A stretch of 64,000 nucleotides of DNA from assembly GCA_963691655.1 (NCBI GenBank), contig OY829329.1, forward strand, positions 13,778,708-13,842,707. The letters run 5' to 3'. Numbering within the stretch: the stretch's first letter is position 1; each line of letters opens with the position of its first letter. The translations under genes and the position numbers were made by a program. The notes under the pieces are model-generated. The model was not told the DNA's origin. It made no database searches and saw only the letters and a list, made by a program, of their open reading frames with translations. The stretch comes from Toxonevra muliebris. Its lineage: Eukaryota; Arthropoda; Insecta; Diptera; Pallopteridae. Shown piece by piece: positions 33,997 through 44,680 of the stretch.

Positions 33997-34924
33997 CACT
34001 CAAAAAAAAGAGTACATGAAACAGCTGTAAAAATAACATTTTTTGTTTACAATATTCAGCCAACATTAAAAAATATCAAAATTGAAATTACAAAATGTAA
34101 TTATAACATTACTGAAAAATGTATAAATGATGCGAAAACAACGCAATTTTAACATTAAAAATGTAAAATAAATACATTATTTTAATGTAATATTGGTATG
34201 ACAATAATGTTGAATTGACATGACAACAATGTATAACTGATATTGCAAAATGTAAATTTGATATAAATTTAACGTAGAATTGAAAACTTTAAAATGTTAA
34301 ATAAAACACAATTAAGAAGTTTTTTGCATTTTATATAATTTTATTTCTGTAATAATAATTATTAGTAATAATAATAATAATAATATATAAACGTAAATAA
34401 TTCCGAAAAAGTAAAATTTTTAAAACACGTTTTAGTTTATTTTATTCTCTTTTATTATTTGAACACTTTCACAATTTTTTTTACACTGTTTTTATTTAAA
34501 CTATTATTGTGACTGCAAATAAATAGATACGTTCACTCTTACCCGACGAAACGCAAAACTATTTCACAATTAAAAAGTGTCATCAGTTTAAATTTTAATG
34601 TTATACTTATTCAAAAAGTATTACCAGTCTTAATTTTCAATGCTATACTAGTCTGTTTATATTTTGAATGTTAAATTTACACAGAATAATATAAATTTTA
34701 CATGAAAAACGTATTAAGTAATGAGAAAATTTTTAATGTAATTTTAACATTATAATTTGACATTACAATGTAAAACGAATTATTATCAAAATCATAGATT
34801 TAATGTTAATACAACACAAAACAGATCAATCTGAAATTTTTTGCCGTAAAACTAACATTTTTGTTTTTACATTGAAAATAACATTACAAAAATATAAATT
34901 TTACATTGCACTTTTTTTTGAGTG
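33997..34924. mobile_element. AT-rich MITE, 928 bp, TA target site
   Basis: TA at 33995-33996 and 34925-34926 flanks ends CACTCAAAAAAAA and TTTTTTTTGAGTG, a perfect 13-bp inverted repeat. The interior is an irregular run of ACATTAAAAATGTAAAAT, AATGTTGAATTGACAT and similar words on both strands, so much of it is internally repetitive and self-complementary. A diverged second copy in the opposite orientation lies at 38741-39640. No coding capacity. Confidence 0.85.
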
Positions 34925-34958
34925 TATTACTATTACTCTTTTCCATCATGCCAACGCA

Positions 34959-35390
34959 ACGACCTCGATAGTCTGATGTATAGTGCACAAGACTTTCACC
35001 CAGAAGATATGGGGGTTCGTTTCCCGTCTTGGTCTGGTGGTTAATTCTCATAATATTCTTATATTCACTATCAATATAAAGTGTATGAGAAATATAAGAA
35101 AGTGTACAAGTACATACCTTGGTTGGTAATGGCTAAACCACCGAGCTGATAGAAAAATTGCCACACAGCCGTTTGGAATCGGCGTTAAACTATAGGTCCA
35201 ACCGTCGCCATTGTGGTCTAGTGGCAGAGTACCAGGCTCTTGTCTCTGGAAATCCGAGTTCGATTCTCGACTTGGGTATGTTTCTTATCTATCTTCCTTT
35301 CTTTCTTTCATAACTTGGGGCTTTGATACAATAGATCTTATAGGTCGCAGTGCCTGACTATCCAGTCTTCCTTCCCTCAAATAATTATAA
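34959..35390 (+). mobile_element. SINE with two tRNA-like heads, full-length copy with TSD
   Basis: The element is 432 bp between direct repeats TCATGCCAACGCA (34946-34958 and 35391-35403, 13 of 13). Head 1 (34959-35035) has box A TAGTCTGATGT (34969-34979) and box B GGTTCGTTTCC (35014-35024), with CTTTCACCCAGAAG between them as in tRNA-Glu(UUC). Head 2 (about 35203-35276) has a perfect box A TGGTCTAGTGG (35214-35224) and box B AGTTCGATTCT (35257-35267); its parent tRNA I cannot assign. A pyrimidine-rich linker (CTTCCTTTCTTTCTTTC) leads to a LINE-like tail (35325-35353, with GATACAATAGATCTT) and an AAT-rich 3' end. SINEs are transcribed by RNA polymerase III and copied by a partner LINE's reverse transcriptase. 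Head 1 and 2 are not functional tRNA genes. Confidence 0.9.
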
Positions 35391-37017
35391 TCATGCCAAC
35401 GCACATCCTTGTCTCTTGTTATCGTTTGATGAATAGCACTGGACTACAAAATTGATTTTTTTGCATGATTTATCAAGGTTGACCGCAAGTTGAAGAAGAA
35501 GACTTTCTATGACAGAGCTATGACGGTACTCAAAGTTCTGTGTGGGTCAGAAAGCCAAATAAAGTCAGTTGTTGGAGAATACCTTCAAGATCGATGACCG
35601 GCACAGCAGAGAATACTATGGTGTTAGACATCATTGATAGAGAGATACCCTCTAGACCGGTGTTTACCCAGAAGAAAGCACTGAAGCCATTAGATGAATC
35701 AGATGAGTCGGTAATCTCCTAAGAAGGTTCCTAGCGTAAAATGGTACCTGAGATTTCGGCTCTGAAAAAGCCAACGAAAAAGCTTTGGTGACCAAAATGG
35801 ACCCACCAAGATCTGTGTTGCGAGTAGGCAGTCTGAGAGCCAGCTATGCGAGTACTCTAAAAAGTTCTCATTGTAGCTCATTGTTGAGATTCTAATGAAG
35901 CTCCTCTTAGAAAATGAACAGGGCACTCTATCCATTATATCTACCCATCTATGTATGTAAATTTTTAGGAAGCACTTGCAGGAAGGGGAAAAGTTAGCTC
36001 ACATTCTTCCTTCAATAAATCTTGTAATTCAAAAGCAAAGATCATAATAATGGTTTAAATATTTATCAGGAAGGATTGGCGGTTTAATCTCCAAATGTAT
36101 TTAATTCACCTGCAAGAAATCTTCAATTTCGGACATTACACGGAGAGAAATAAAAAAAACTGTTAGGTAATAATTTTAATCAACCACCCCCCCCTTGTAC
36201 ATTTTTGCATTTCTAATTTTGTAAATTTCTTTGTGAAAGGTTTCAAAAACACACCGCTCGTGTAAATTACAAAAATATTTTCTTAAGTGAAAAATTCACA
36301 AAATTCTTGAATGAATATTCTTTGTACAACAATTTAAACAGTAATTGTGTATTTTTTGCCCTCTTCTTCTTTTTTTTTTGTTAAACTAAATTAAAGTGCT
36401 GAATTGCCACCACCACCGCCTAAAAACTTGAGCTGAGGAAGGGAGTTGAGCGCGGGTGGTTAGGAAATATCAAGAAATCTGCAAATTGTCTATAGACATT
36501 AAAAGAAGCTTCCTTCAACTCTTCCGCTCCTTTCCGTTTTTCAATTAATTTTCTACAAACTGTTTTCCTTCTTCTTTTCGTCATCTTCCTTTTTGTATAT
36601 ATGTGTGTGTGTGTGTGCGTGTGTATAACTGAAGCTGTCTTTCAAGGGCTTTACTTCTACGTTCGCTCACATCATGAGATGCGATGCACAAAGCCATCAC
36701 CACAAAAACGTTCGACGTTTTTCTCATCGCTGATAACATTTTGCACAAAAAATTAACTTTTTCCTTTGTGGCATCAAACTACAAGAAAGCATAATAAAAA
36801 TAAAAAAAAAAAAAAATTAAAGCAAAAATAAAGAGAGAAAAAAAGGAAATACGATAACGGGAGACGATGATGGCGGCGATGCCATGATAAAAAAGAGTAA
36901 GAGTGCAATAAGATGGAGAGAGAGAGAGGGAAGGAGGGACTAAAAATTGATGAGATAAAGAGTTCCCCTTTTACAATGCGCCCCATTCATTTCATGAATC
37001 ACTGAAACGACACAACA

Positions 37018-37150
37018 ACAGTACGAGACAGCAAACGATACGATGTCAGCAGCAACGTCATCATCAGCAACAACAACAGCAGAAGCAGCATCATCGTCGT
37101 TGTCATTCTCATCGTCATCAACGTCGATGTTGTCGTAGTCTTCTTTGTTG
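37018..37150 (+). repeat. CAA/CAG/TCA/TCG trinucleotide-rich patch
   Basis: Mixed triplet tracts (CAGCAACAACAACAGCAGAA, CATCATCGTCGTTG, CTCATCGTCATCAACGTCG). Such patches are common in large neuronal genes of flies; no open frame spans this one convincingly. Confidence 0.6.
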
Positions 37151-38254
37151 TTGTCATTTCACTTGCATCCAATTCGAAGTTACCACCTTGCTCTCTCTTT
37201 CCCTATCTCTTCCCATCAAAGGAATGTTGCCATTCCAACCAATTTAAATTACATTGACAACGTTGCAAATGTTTAAGTGCCTGAAGGAGTTTTGTCCTGC
37301 AGCACAGTGCAAGCCAAAGCAAGTCAACGCATTTTCATCGTTATGCTGCAAACTGACAGCGTTTAATGTTGCTTGGCAATTGAATTTAATTTCTATGTAA
37401 TAAGTATAAGAAATCTTATAGAAAAAATTTCACTGATCGTGTTTAGATACACAACTATAGAAAACATATTTTTTTTTGTATATATATATACTTAATTACT
37501 TTTCTTATGAGCGATTACGTAATTGTGAATATAATCGTTTTCATTTTATTATAATTATATTTAATGTTTAAAGAAAATAGCTTTTGAGCTTAAATTTGCA
37601 TAACTTTACCTTCGAAGCTAAGGTGAATTTTGAATTGAGGTTTGCAAGAAGACTTAGTGGTTAGATTTTATTGTTTTTGTTAATTCGTAATGGTTGATAT
37701 ACTTTTTTTTAGCCCAATTTTATATATACGTTTATTGGAATTTTAATCAATAGGATTGATGTTCAAATTTATTGATTTTTATTTATTTATCTTGATGTAG
37801 CGAAAGTGAGTTGCAGTAGATGCCATCTTATATGACAAGATGATCAGAGTTGCAATTTAAAGGAAATTCGCAACGTCAACAAGGTTGCAAACTGATGGCT
37901 GCGAATTCACTTCCGCTTCACAAATAATTAAAACTTCATCCATTGTATTTTTAGGATCTTCTTTTGATTTTTTGAAGCGCGCAAGTTTTCAAGTTGTCAA
38001 TAAATTTAAAGATCATGCATTAACAGCAATTTGGAAAACCTCGATATTGATAAGTGAGGGTTTGGAGTCGGAAGGCACAAGATAAAATCAGTGACACCTC
38101 AATAAACAGGTGAGGCAATATTTCAACCTTACTCTCCTCTAACTTAATTCAACGCACATCTTCCTCGCGCTGCCTTTTGGACTGTCATATGACACCTGTC
38201 ACAGAATTAATTAATACGAGCGAAAAATCACGCAAACGTCAGAGCTGGAAATTA

Positions 38255-38651
38255 CCCAGTGGACGAAGCAGCAAATGTTGAGCGAACGTTCGCCTAAACT
38301 ATCGCAAACGGGCTCAGAAATGAGCGTTTTGTGGTCAAAAATACGAGCATCGCATGAACATTCGCTTAGTACTCGTAAGCATGCTCGCAAACGATAAGTT
38401 TGGGACCTTGAATATGATAATAAAGAATTAATAAAAAAATAAGACAACAAACGGTTTCTCTGGCTCGTAAAAAAGCTCGCTAATGATATCTTTTGCGAGT
38501 GTCGTAAATGAAACTTTTGCTTTTGTCACAAACTGAGCGACATATGATTCGCTGTCGTATCGCTTTCGGATCCGGACGCGATAATTTTGTCCGCAAAAGT
38601 TTCGCCCAACTCTTGTAAACGATATCGTTCACAAAGATTTTGCTCACTGGG
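38255..38651. mobile_element. MITE, 397 bp, TA target site
   Basis: TA at 38253-38254 and 38652-38653 flanks ends CCCAGTGGACGAAGCAGCAAA and, read inward from the right, CCCAGTGAGCAAAATCTTTG. The interior is full of GCGAACG, CGCTCG, TCGCAAACG and CGTTCGC words in both orientations, giving strong self-complementarity. An isolated CTCACTGGGTA at 10839-10849 may be a relic of the same family. Confidence 0.55.
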
Positions 38652-38740
38652 TAACCATATAGAAAATCAACTCACTGAAACCTCACACTAAGCCTCAGTG
38701 AGGAACCACCTTTCGTGAAACACGCAGAAGACAAAAATAG

Positions 38741-39640
38741 AAAAAAGTGCAATGAAAAATTTACTTTTGTACTGTTATTTTCAATGTAAAAATAAAAATG
38801 TTAATTTTACACTAAAAAATGTCACATTGATAAGTTTCATGTTGAATTGACATTAAAACTTTCAAGTTTATAATAATCAGTTTTACATTTTTAAAATGTT
38901 AAAAATCATTAAAAATATTTTAAGTAGTAAGCAATCTACATATATTTTTTATGTAGACAATCGATTTCGTGGGAATCTCAAAAAAATAACTAAATGTTGT
39001 TATGGAAAATACTGTAAAAGTGAAACTATAAAGAGCCCTGGATAAATTTAGATTAGAAGAAAGTTCTCTTTGAATTAGGTTAGAATGGTTGCCCTATAAT
39101 AGGATACACTAAGGTCAGTACGGCCTCTTTGAATTATTTCAATTTGAAAAAATAATATATAATTGACTTATGATAGCTAAAATATGAAATGAATACTTTT
39201 GATTTCTGCAGATGTCTGGTAAATACCACATCTATTGCTCGGCATTTGGTTGTTGATTCTCTCGGGTGGACTCTTACAAAATTTGTGATAGATCGACTCT
39301 CTTAATCTCATTCCAGAGAAATTTATTGTTTGCTTTTCGTGTAGTTCTAATATGTAATTAAAAATATGGCATTATTTGTTTACTGTGTACGAATTTGTTT
39401 ACTGTGCTTTTTTTTTAACAATTCCAAATATTAATTCTACGTTATCATATCAAATTTACATTTAGCAATATTAATTCAACATTGCAGTCATATCAATTCT
39501 ACATTTTAAATATTAAAAATAAATTAATGTAATGTTAATTTGTAGTTATGTTCAAATTACATTTTATAATGTCAGTTTAGATATCTCAGAATGTAAGCAA
39601 AAACTGTTACATGAAAGAAATGTTAACATTTTTGTTTTGC
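38741..39640. mobile_element. Diverged, interrupted copy of the 928-bp AT-rich MITE
   Basis: AAAAAAGTGCAATG at 38741 followed by TTTTCAATGTAAAAATAAAA and ATGTTAATTTTACAC matches the reverse complement of the right end of the copy at 33997-34924. The middle, about 38990-39360, is different sequence and includes the dispersed repeat shared with 7839-8020, so something was probably inserted there. The right part returns to TTAATTCAACATT and AATTACATTTTATAATGT words. The terminal CACTCAAAAAAAA is not recognisable. Confidence 0.6.
39245..39330. repeat. Dispersed repeat shared with 7839-8020
   Basis: TTGTTGATTCTCTC, GGACTCTTAC and CTCTCTTAATCTCATT occur in the same order as in 7839-8020, with a shorter spacer. 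It lies in the foreign middle part of the interrupted MITE copy at 38741-39640. Confidence 0.45.
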
Positions 39641-39679
39641 ATATATATTGAAACCAGCTTTTCTAATAGACAAACCAGC

Positions 39680-39889
39680 TCAAGGTGAAATATCATGCTC
39701 AGAAATGACTTTTGCACCACCTTTAAACACACACTTCACCCGGTCAGGACGTGCAGTTTCGGCTTCTGCTCGTTTTCGCTGAGACTCTATCTCATTAGGA
39801 AGGGGAATACTGTAGCAATCATGGACACAAATTGTAACGCTATAACTGCAATTGTTGAGCATGATTTGGCTTGAAAAACTTATAGACAT
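39680..39889 (-). pseudogene. Coding-like fragment, not recognised
   Basis: A 69-codon minus-strand frame has a balanced, protein-like composition unlike the AT-rich surroundings (VHDCYSIPLPNEIESQRKRA, then RPDRVKCVFKGGAKVISEHD). I do not recognise the family. It has no visible splice sites and sits between a MITE copy and another short element. It could be a processed or transposon-captured gene fragment, or a piece of a transposon protein. Function unknown. Confidence 0.3.
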
Positions 39890-39936
39890 AATTTTTTCAG
39901 CTTAGTAATGAAGATTCACAGATTTTTACTTGGAAT

Positions 39937-40102
39937 CACTAGCGGATTCAGAGATTTTCTAAGGAAGGGAGGGGATTGAATTTTCTTCCCTCTAAAGTTT
40001 TTTTTTTTTTGATTCATGATCAAAATGTATGAGATTTTCATCGGTAAGGGGGGAGGGGGAAAGGGCTTTAACCCCAAAACCTCTCCTTTGGATCCGCTAA
40101 TG
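39937..40102. mobile_element. Short MITE with GGATCC-type ends, 166 bp
   Basis: The left end is CACTAGCGGATTCAGAGATT; the right end, read inward, is CATTAGCGGATCCAAAGGAG. Just inside are G-rich (AAGGAAGGGAGGGG) and G/C-run (GGGGGGAGGGGGAAAGGG, then AACCCCAAAACC) blocks. This gives the complete form of the end motif also seen singly at 2222-2357 and 4858-4916. The flanking 8-mers CTTGGAAT and TTTGCAAC match at only 5 of 8 positions, so the target-site duplication is uncertain. Confidence 0.6.
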
Positions 40103-41392
40103 TTTGCAACGACAAGTACATGTGCGAAGAGACTGACAAGGCTGAGTTTGTGAGTGTTCAAATATGTTCAAGTATGAATACGGCTTTTAAAGCCCTTGAA
40201 TGTGTTCAAGCATGAACCTTGATGTTTTTTGAGCAAATTTACTGCGAAACTGTTAAGATTTTTTTGGTGTCAAACATGAGTAATCAATTACTAACATTCA
40301 TGTACTAATATTCGGTACACCAACATGTCTGTGAGAGTTGAAAAAGGTTTTCAAAACTTATGCTCCCGAGCAACAAGATTGATATAAGTGTACACAAATA
40401 TAAATGCACAAAATTTATTCATGTTTATGTGCTTTAAATACATGAGTGTTCAAATACGAACCCCGAAAAAAAAACTAAGCCACACCAATGACGCGTAAAT
40501 TGTTTGATATATTTTTTTAATTATTCAGACAAATTTTTTGAGACTTTTACGTTTAATAAAAGTTTTTTAAAACTTTCACCCTACAGACAAATAAACTTCA
40601 TATTTCCAAGGTATGCACATAAATATGCATGCAACTATGATGTAAATACATACATGCATACATACATAAAATTATTACTTGTTAAAATAATAGAAAACTT
40701 TGTAACGAAGACTGTGAAAATAATTTGAGCTCAGCTCCAACGAAACCATACGTAAAAACTTTAGCTACATACACTACAATTAAAATGAGGAGTCAGTAGG
40801 AGAAAATGTTAGAAAAAAAATACAAGCGAATGTATAAAACTTTCCAAGGGTGAAGAATATACTAATATATAAATTCTATATATAGACTAGAGATAAAGAA
40901 CTGAACTCCACTCAGGACCTGAACGTAAAATAAAAAACGTACGTAGGTTAAAGTTGATTGTAGCAGAAATAAAATAAGATAAAAAAAAAGGAAAGGGTAA
41001 AAAAGAAATCAAATTTTATGCATCATAAAATTTTATCACTGTTCTTCTACACTGTGCTGTACAGCGCTGCACTACACTGCTACACTTGTCACTTGTCTTT
41101 CGAACGCGAACAAGAAAAAGACAAATATTGCGGCTAAAAGTGCAATTCAGTTATAAAATTCAATATCATTTGTTATTCAGAGAAGATTATAAGAGATATT
41201 TTTGCAGTGATGTCATTCGTCGCGCGCGTTAATTAAAAACAAAGAAAGAAAGAAGAAAGTTGCAGTAAAACAGAATCAAATAGTGAAAAACTTTTGAGAA
41301 AAGTTTAATCTATCCCAATTGAATTTGTGATGAAAATTCAAGCATCTTTCTTCTTTCAGCTCACGTTTACTCTTTGCTACATTTCCACTTAC

Positions 41393-41462
41393 CTATAATG
41401 CCAGGCACAAACGCCAATGCCAGCGCAAGCACCAACGTGATACTTAGCGTACGACTTTTCAT
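41393..41462 (-). CDS. Dscam-family: Dscam-family receptor, coding exon 1 (signal peptide)
   Basis: From the ATG at 41462 (-3 base is A, a good Kozak context) 23 codons plus one base run to the donor GTAAGT. The peptide MKSRTLSITLVLALALAFVP followed by G-I-I is a textbook signal peptide: a basic N-terminus, a leucine/alanine core and a Pro-Gly turn. It routes the receptor into the secretory pathway. The leftover G joins AC of exon 2 to make Asp, so the phase fits exactly, which is strong support for linking the exons. The same frame stays open upstream to another ATG at 41669, adding 69 Ser/Lys/Asn-rich residues. That would bury the signal sequence, so I prefer the 41462 start and treat 41463 onward as 5' UTR. 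Confidence 0.88.
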
Positions 41463-44288
41463 GATTTGCGGCGATTGATTACTTATGCAAAAGTTAATGC
41501 AGCTTGGGCTAGTGCTGCTGTCTCTGCTGTCGTTGCTGCTTCTACTATTGCTCGAATTGAAATTCAATGCATTTTTCTTGTGTTTTCTAATTTTTTTTTT
41601 TAATATTGTCATTTGTGCTCGAGAAGGAGTACATGTTTTCAATGGCGTACATTTGTGCTTAATTCTCATTGGAATGTTGTAGTGTAGTACTCTTTATGTA
41701 TGTGTAGGTGCCAAGCAGGAAAAAGAGTTCGTTCTATGTATGTACTATGTAGTTAAATACAACGTCGTATGTTTGTTTGGTTGTTTTTTTTTATTATGGA
41801 AGACCTGATCACGTAGAAATGCTGTAAAGAAAAGAAAGAAGCATATAAAAATATAATTTATTAGTTAATAACATTTTCACATATTTTTTGTAGGTATTGT
41901 AGTATATGAGGTGACAGGTACTTTATTCAAAATAGCAACAGCAATAAAGGTTTCAAATTAACCAGCCACCAACCAGCTCAACAAGGTCATATATTATGAT
42001 GGTATTATATTTATATGTATCTAAGTACAAAAGAAAAATAAATAAAAGTTTTATAGTCGATCTGCACGGACTTCTTTGTACACTTTTGACAGGTTGGTGT
42101 AATTGAGAGGTATTGCTGCAATGAGAAGGAAGAGAAGCCAGTGTAAGAAAGCGAATCAGCAAACTTCAGGCCCAACGGAACATCTACACATACTATATAT
42201 AGTGTTATTGTTTCTAACTGTGTACTCTCTTTACTTTCAACATATACACAACTGTTTTTTTTTTACACACACATATACGAGTTGCAAAATGTTTGAGTAT
42301 TTTTCAAAAGAGTAATGATTCAATACTCCTAAAAGAGAAATAAACGAAACTCCGATAAATTCGTTCTCTTTTCATATTTGAAAAGCAGCAATAGCAACAA
42401 AATTTGCGAAAACAACACAGCTGATAATAACAGTATATTTCTCTTGAAGCTAGTTGAGAGCCTGTTCATTTGGCTCATTTACTTTTTGAGTTTCTTTTGC
42501 TCAAAAAAAAGAGTCATCAAAACAGAGAAAGAGAGAGCAACTTCGTTGCCCATAATGGTAGAGCAATAGTATCCCCTATTTTTAGAGGTCAAAATGATAA
42601 TTCTGTGCCCTAACGCATGCAATGTTATATAGGAATACTAAACAAAACAAGAACAATATGATCGCAGAATTTGATGAATTTACTATTCTTTTTCTTCTCT
42701 TATAATACCACATGAACTAATGATCTGCTTATCAGGACTGAAGTATTCAAATTAACCTTTAACTGTAGAGGTGGTGATAAATTTTAACCTCTCTTTACAT
42801 TTTTTTGAATTTTTGATGTATTCAAAAAAAGGATTGTGTAATAAAGTATCGGTTCTGTTGAACTTAAAAAAAAATCATATTTTGTATTTATTTTAATTGA
42901 AAATGTAGTAGCTTATTTTTAAAGGACAAAACCTTTTAGTTACTAACATTTTTTAGTAAAAGGTAGAATTTAGCACCACGTCACAGACTATGTCCAAAAA
43001 ATCCATCTCCATAGTTAGGTGAAACTGCTTTCTGTATGTGTTAATGGTTAATTAGGCTGCAAGCATCTAAAATTGACATTCACTGCGAAGAACACTACCG
43101 AAGCTGCAACCAAAAACTATGAAATAAAACATCGAACACTTACTTTGTCAATTTCCGGTCTTTGCAAATGCCAGACTCCGTTTACTTTGGAAACTTATTT
43201 CTCAACGATGCACTAGCTTTATTTTCACTCAGCACTTTGCGAACTTCCTAACAAGCGAAAAATTATCTAAGCACTGGGCTTTGAAATCCTAGACGAAATA
43301 AAGCCTAGCACATATTTTCAAAAGCGGTGAGACTGTTACCGTCACTTCTGGCAAACTTTATTTTATAAATTTTAATTATAAAAATTTGCGCGGAAATTAT
43401 TTTAACAGCACTAAAACTTTAACAAAAGTAAATATACAGACGGCGCTGCTTGAAAAACGCAAAAGAACGGCAAATGGCAGTGCCTGCGTTGCCAACTATC
43501 AAAGTGGAAACTTGAACGCAGGGTCGCAAAAAAAAGTATTACTAAATGAAACAAAAGGTTTTTGCGGCTTAATACTAACCCAAAGTCCACACGCGCAAGT
43601 TTCAATGAAAAAATTTCAATACATTCACACTTTTTCACTAATACATTCACACATTTTCTACTGCAAGTAATTTACGAACTTTTCGAACATAATACGTATT
43701 CTCTACTTGCAACAATTTACTTACACATTTTTATTGAAAGTAAAATTAATTCGCGCGTACAACCTGCTGGGCTCGTAAGAACACAAAGGGACTTTCAAAA
43801 TTTTAATAAAAAAGCAAAAGGAAGTTAGTAGTAGGAAAAGTCTACTCGAAAAACACAATAGCCTCTTGCAGCTAGCACCAGCTGTCAAACTATGACCACT
43901 AAAAATAGTATAAAACAAAATTATACTTCCTGGGTCTTGGCACTATGAAACCTTCTGAACCCACAAATAAAACAATAACCCAAAAACGCCAGGAAACTTT
44001 AAATTTAAATGATCAAAGTAACCCGGTTAAAATTATAGTTAAAAATATAGTTTTAATTATCGCACTCAATATTGCAAAGGAAAATTCTGCTTACGCTCTC
44101 GTTAGCTCGCACAGAATTGAACGATGGTACGGCTCAAAAATATACCTACTTTTAGCCACAACCTGTACAAAGTCCCTGACCTAACTAATTGTATGAGTAT
44201 TGGCGGCAATACACCTATATTAATTTACAGCGGAGTCATACCTTTGAATTGTCACAAAAGAATGAACCAAACGAAGAAATTATGGTGA
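41463..44288. other. Upstream of the Dscam start: probable 5' UTR/regulatory or upstream intron
   Basis: Sequence just upstream (gene sense) of the Dscam start is likely transcribed, but no acceptor with a good pyrimidine tract is evident within the first 250 bp, so the limit of the 5' UTR is unknown. The rest is AT-rich. Open frames at 42103-42315, 43386-43828 and 43945-44184 have no recognisable domains. Confidence 0.4.
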
Positions 44289-44680
44289 AGTAACATACCA
44301 CGCGTCAACGCTTTTCGTGCGTCAAAAGCGTCGAGATAAACAGCACACTTTTTTGCGCGTTCTCCTTGTCTTGAAAATATCGGCTAATTTATGTGGCAAA
44401 AAAATTTTTTAATTTCCTGTATTAATTTTTCTTCCATTTTTACTTTGTTTAAATTTTAGAAAACTATATATGACCAGAAAAACTATGAGCAAACAGCGGA
44501 TCAACTGTCAAGGCGTGCAAAAAGTGTAAAACAGTTGAAAGTTGCTCAACTTTTCACGTTATTCACTTTCAATGCGTCATCCATTTTCGTCGTATAACTC
44601 ACTTCCTACAAATGTACTGATTTATCTTTTTTGACAGATACTGAGAATACATAAAAGGCGTAGACGGGTGGTATGTAACT
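44289..44680. mobile_element. MITE, 392 bp, with about 25-bp inverted ends
   Basis: The left end AGTAACATACCACGCGTCAA (continuing CGC) and the right end read inward, AGTTACATACCACCCGTCTA (continuing CGC), match with three differences in 23 bases. The interior has more GCGTCAA and TTTTCACG words in inverted positions. I could not define a target-site duplication, so superfamily is open. Confidence 0.65.

Larger units (their letters stand above)
23914..41392 (-). other. Dscam intron 1 (17,479 bp)
   Basis: The intron between the signal-peptide exon and the first Ig exon has donor GTAAGT at 41392 and an acceptor ending at 23914, minus strand. It holds the array at 24.56-26.72 kb, MITEs and a SINE at 32.8-35.4 kb, and further elements at 38.2-40.1 kb. 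In 26783-30481, 30701-31963, 35404-38254 and 40103-41392 I see only AT-rich DNA, poly-A/T runs, CA/GA tracts and trinucleotide-rich patches (listed where clear). Open frames there, such as 27813-28154, 29638-29949 and 35540-35722, show no recognisable domain. Confidence 0.85.

Noticed and set aside
34969..35276. Two tRNA genes (tRNA-Glu-like and another)
   Set aside because: Boxes A and B are present, but the acceptor stems do not pair, the whole is bounded by one TSD, and other copies are truncated; they are SINE heads.
35540..35722. 60-codon frame with plausible protein composition as a gene or retroelement gag piece
   Set aside because: No recognisable motif and frames on both sides are closed; left as unassigned intronic sequence.
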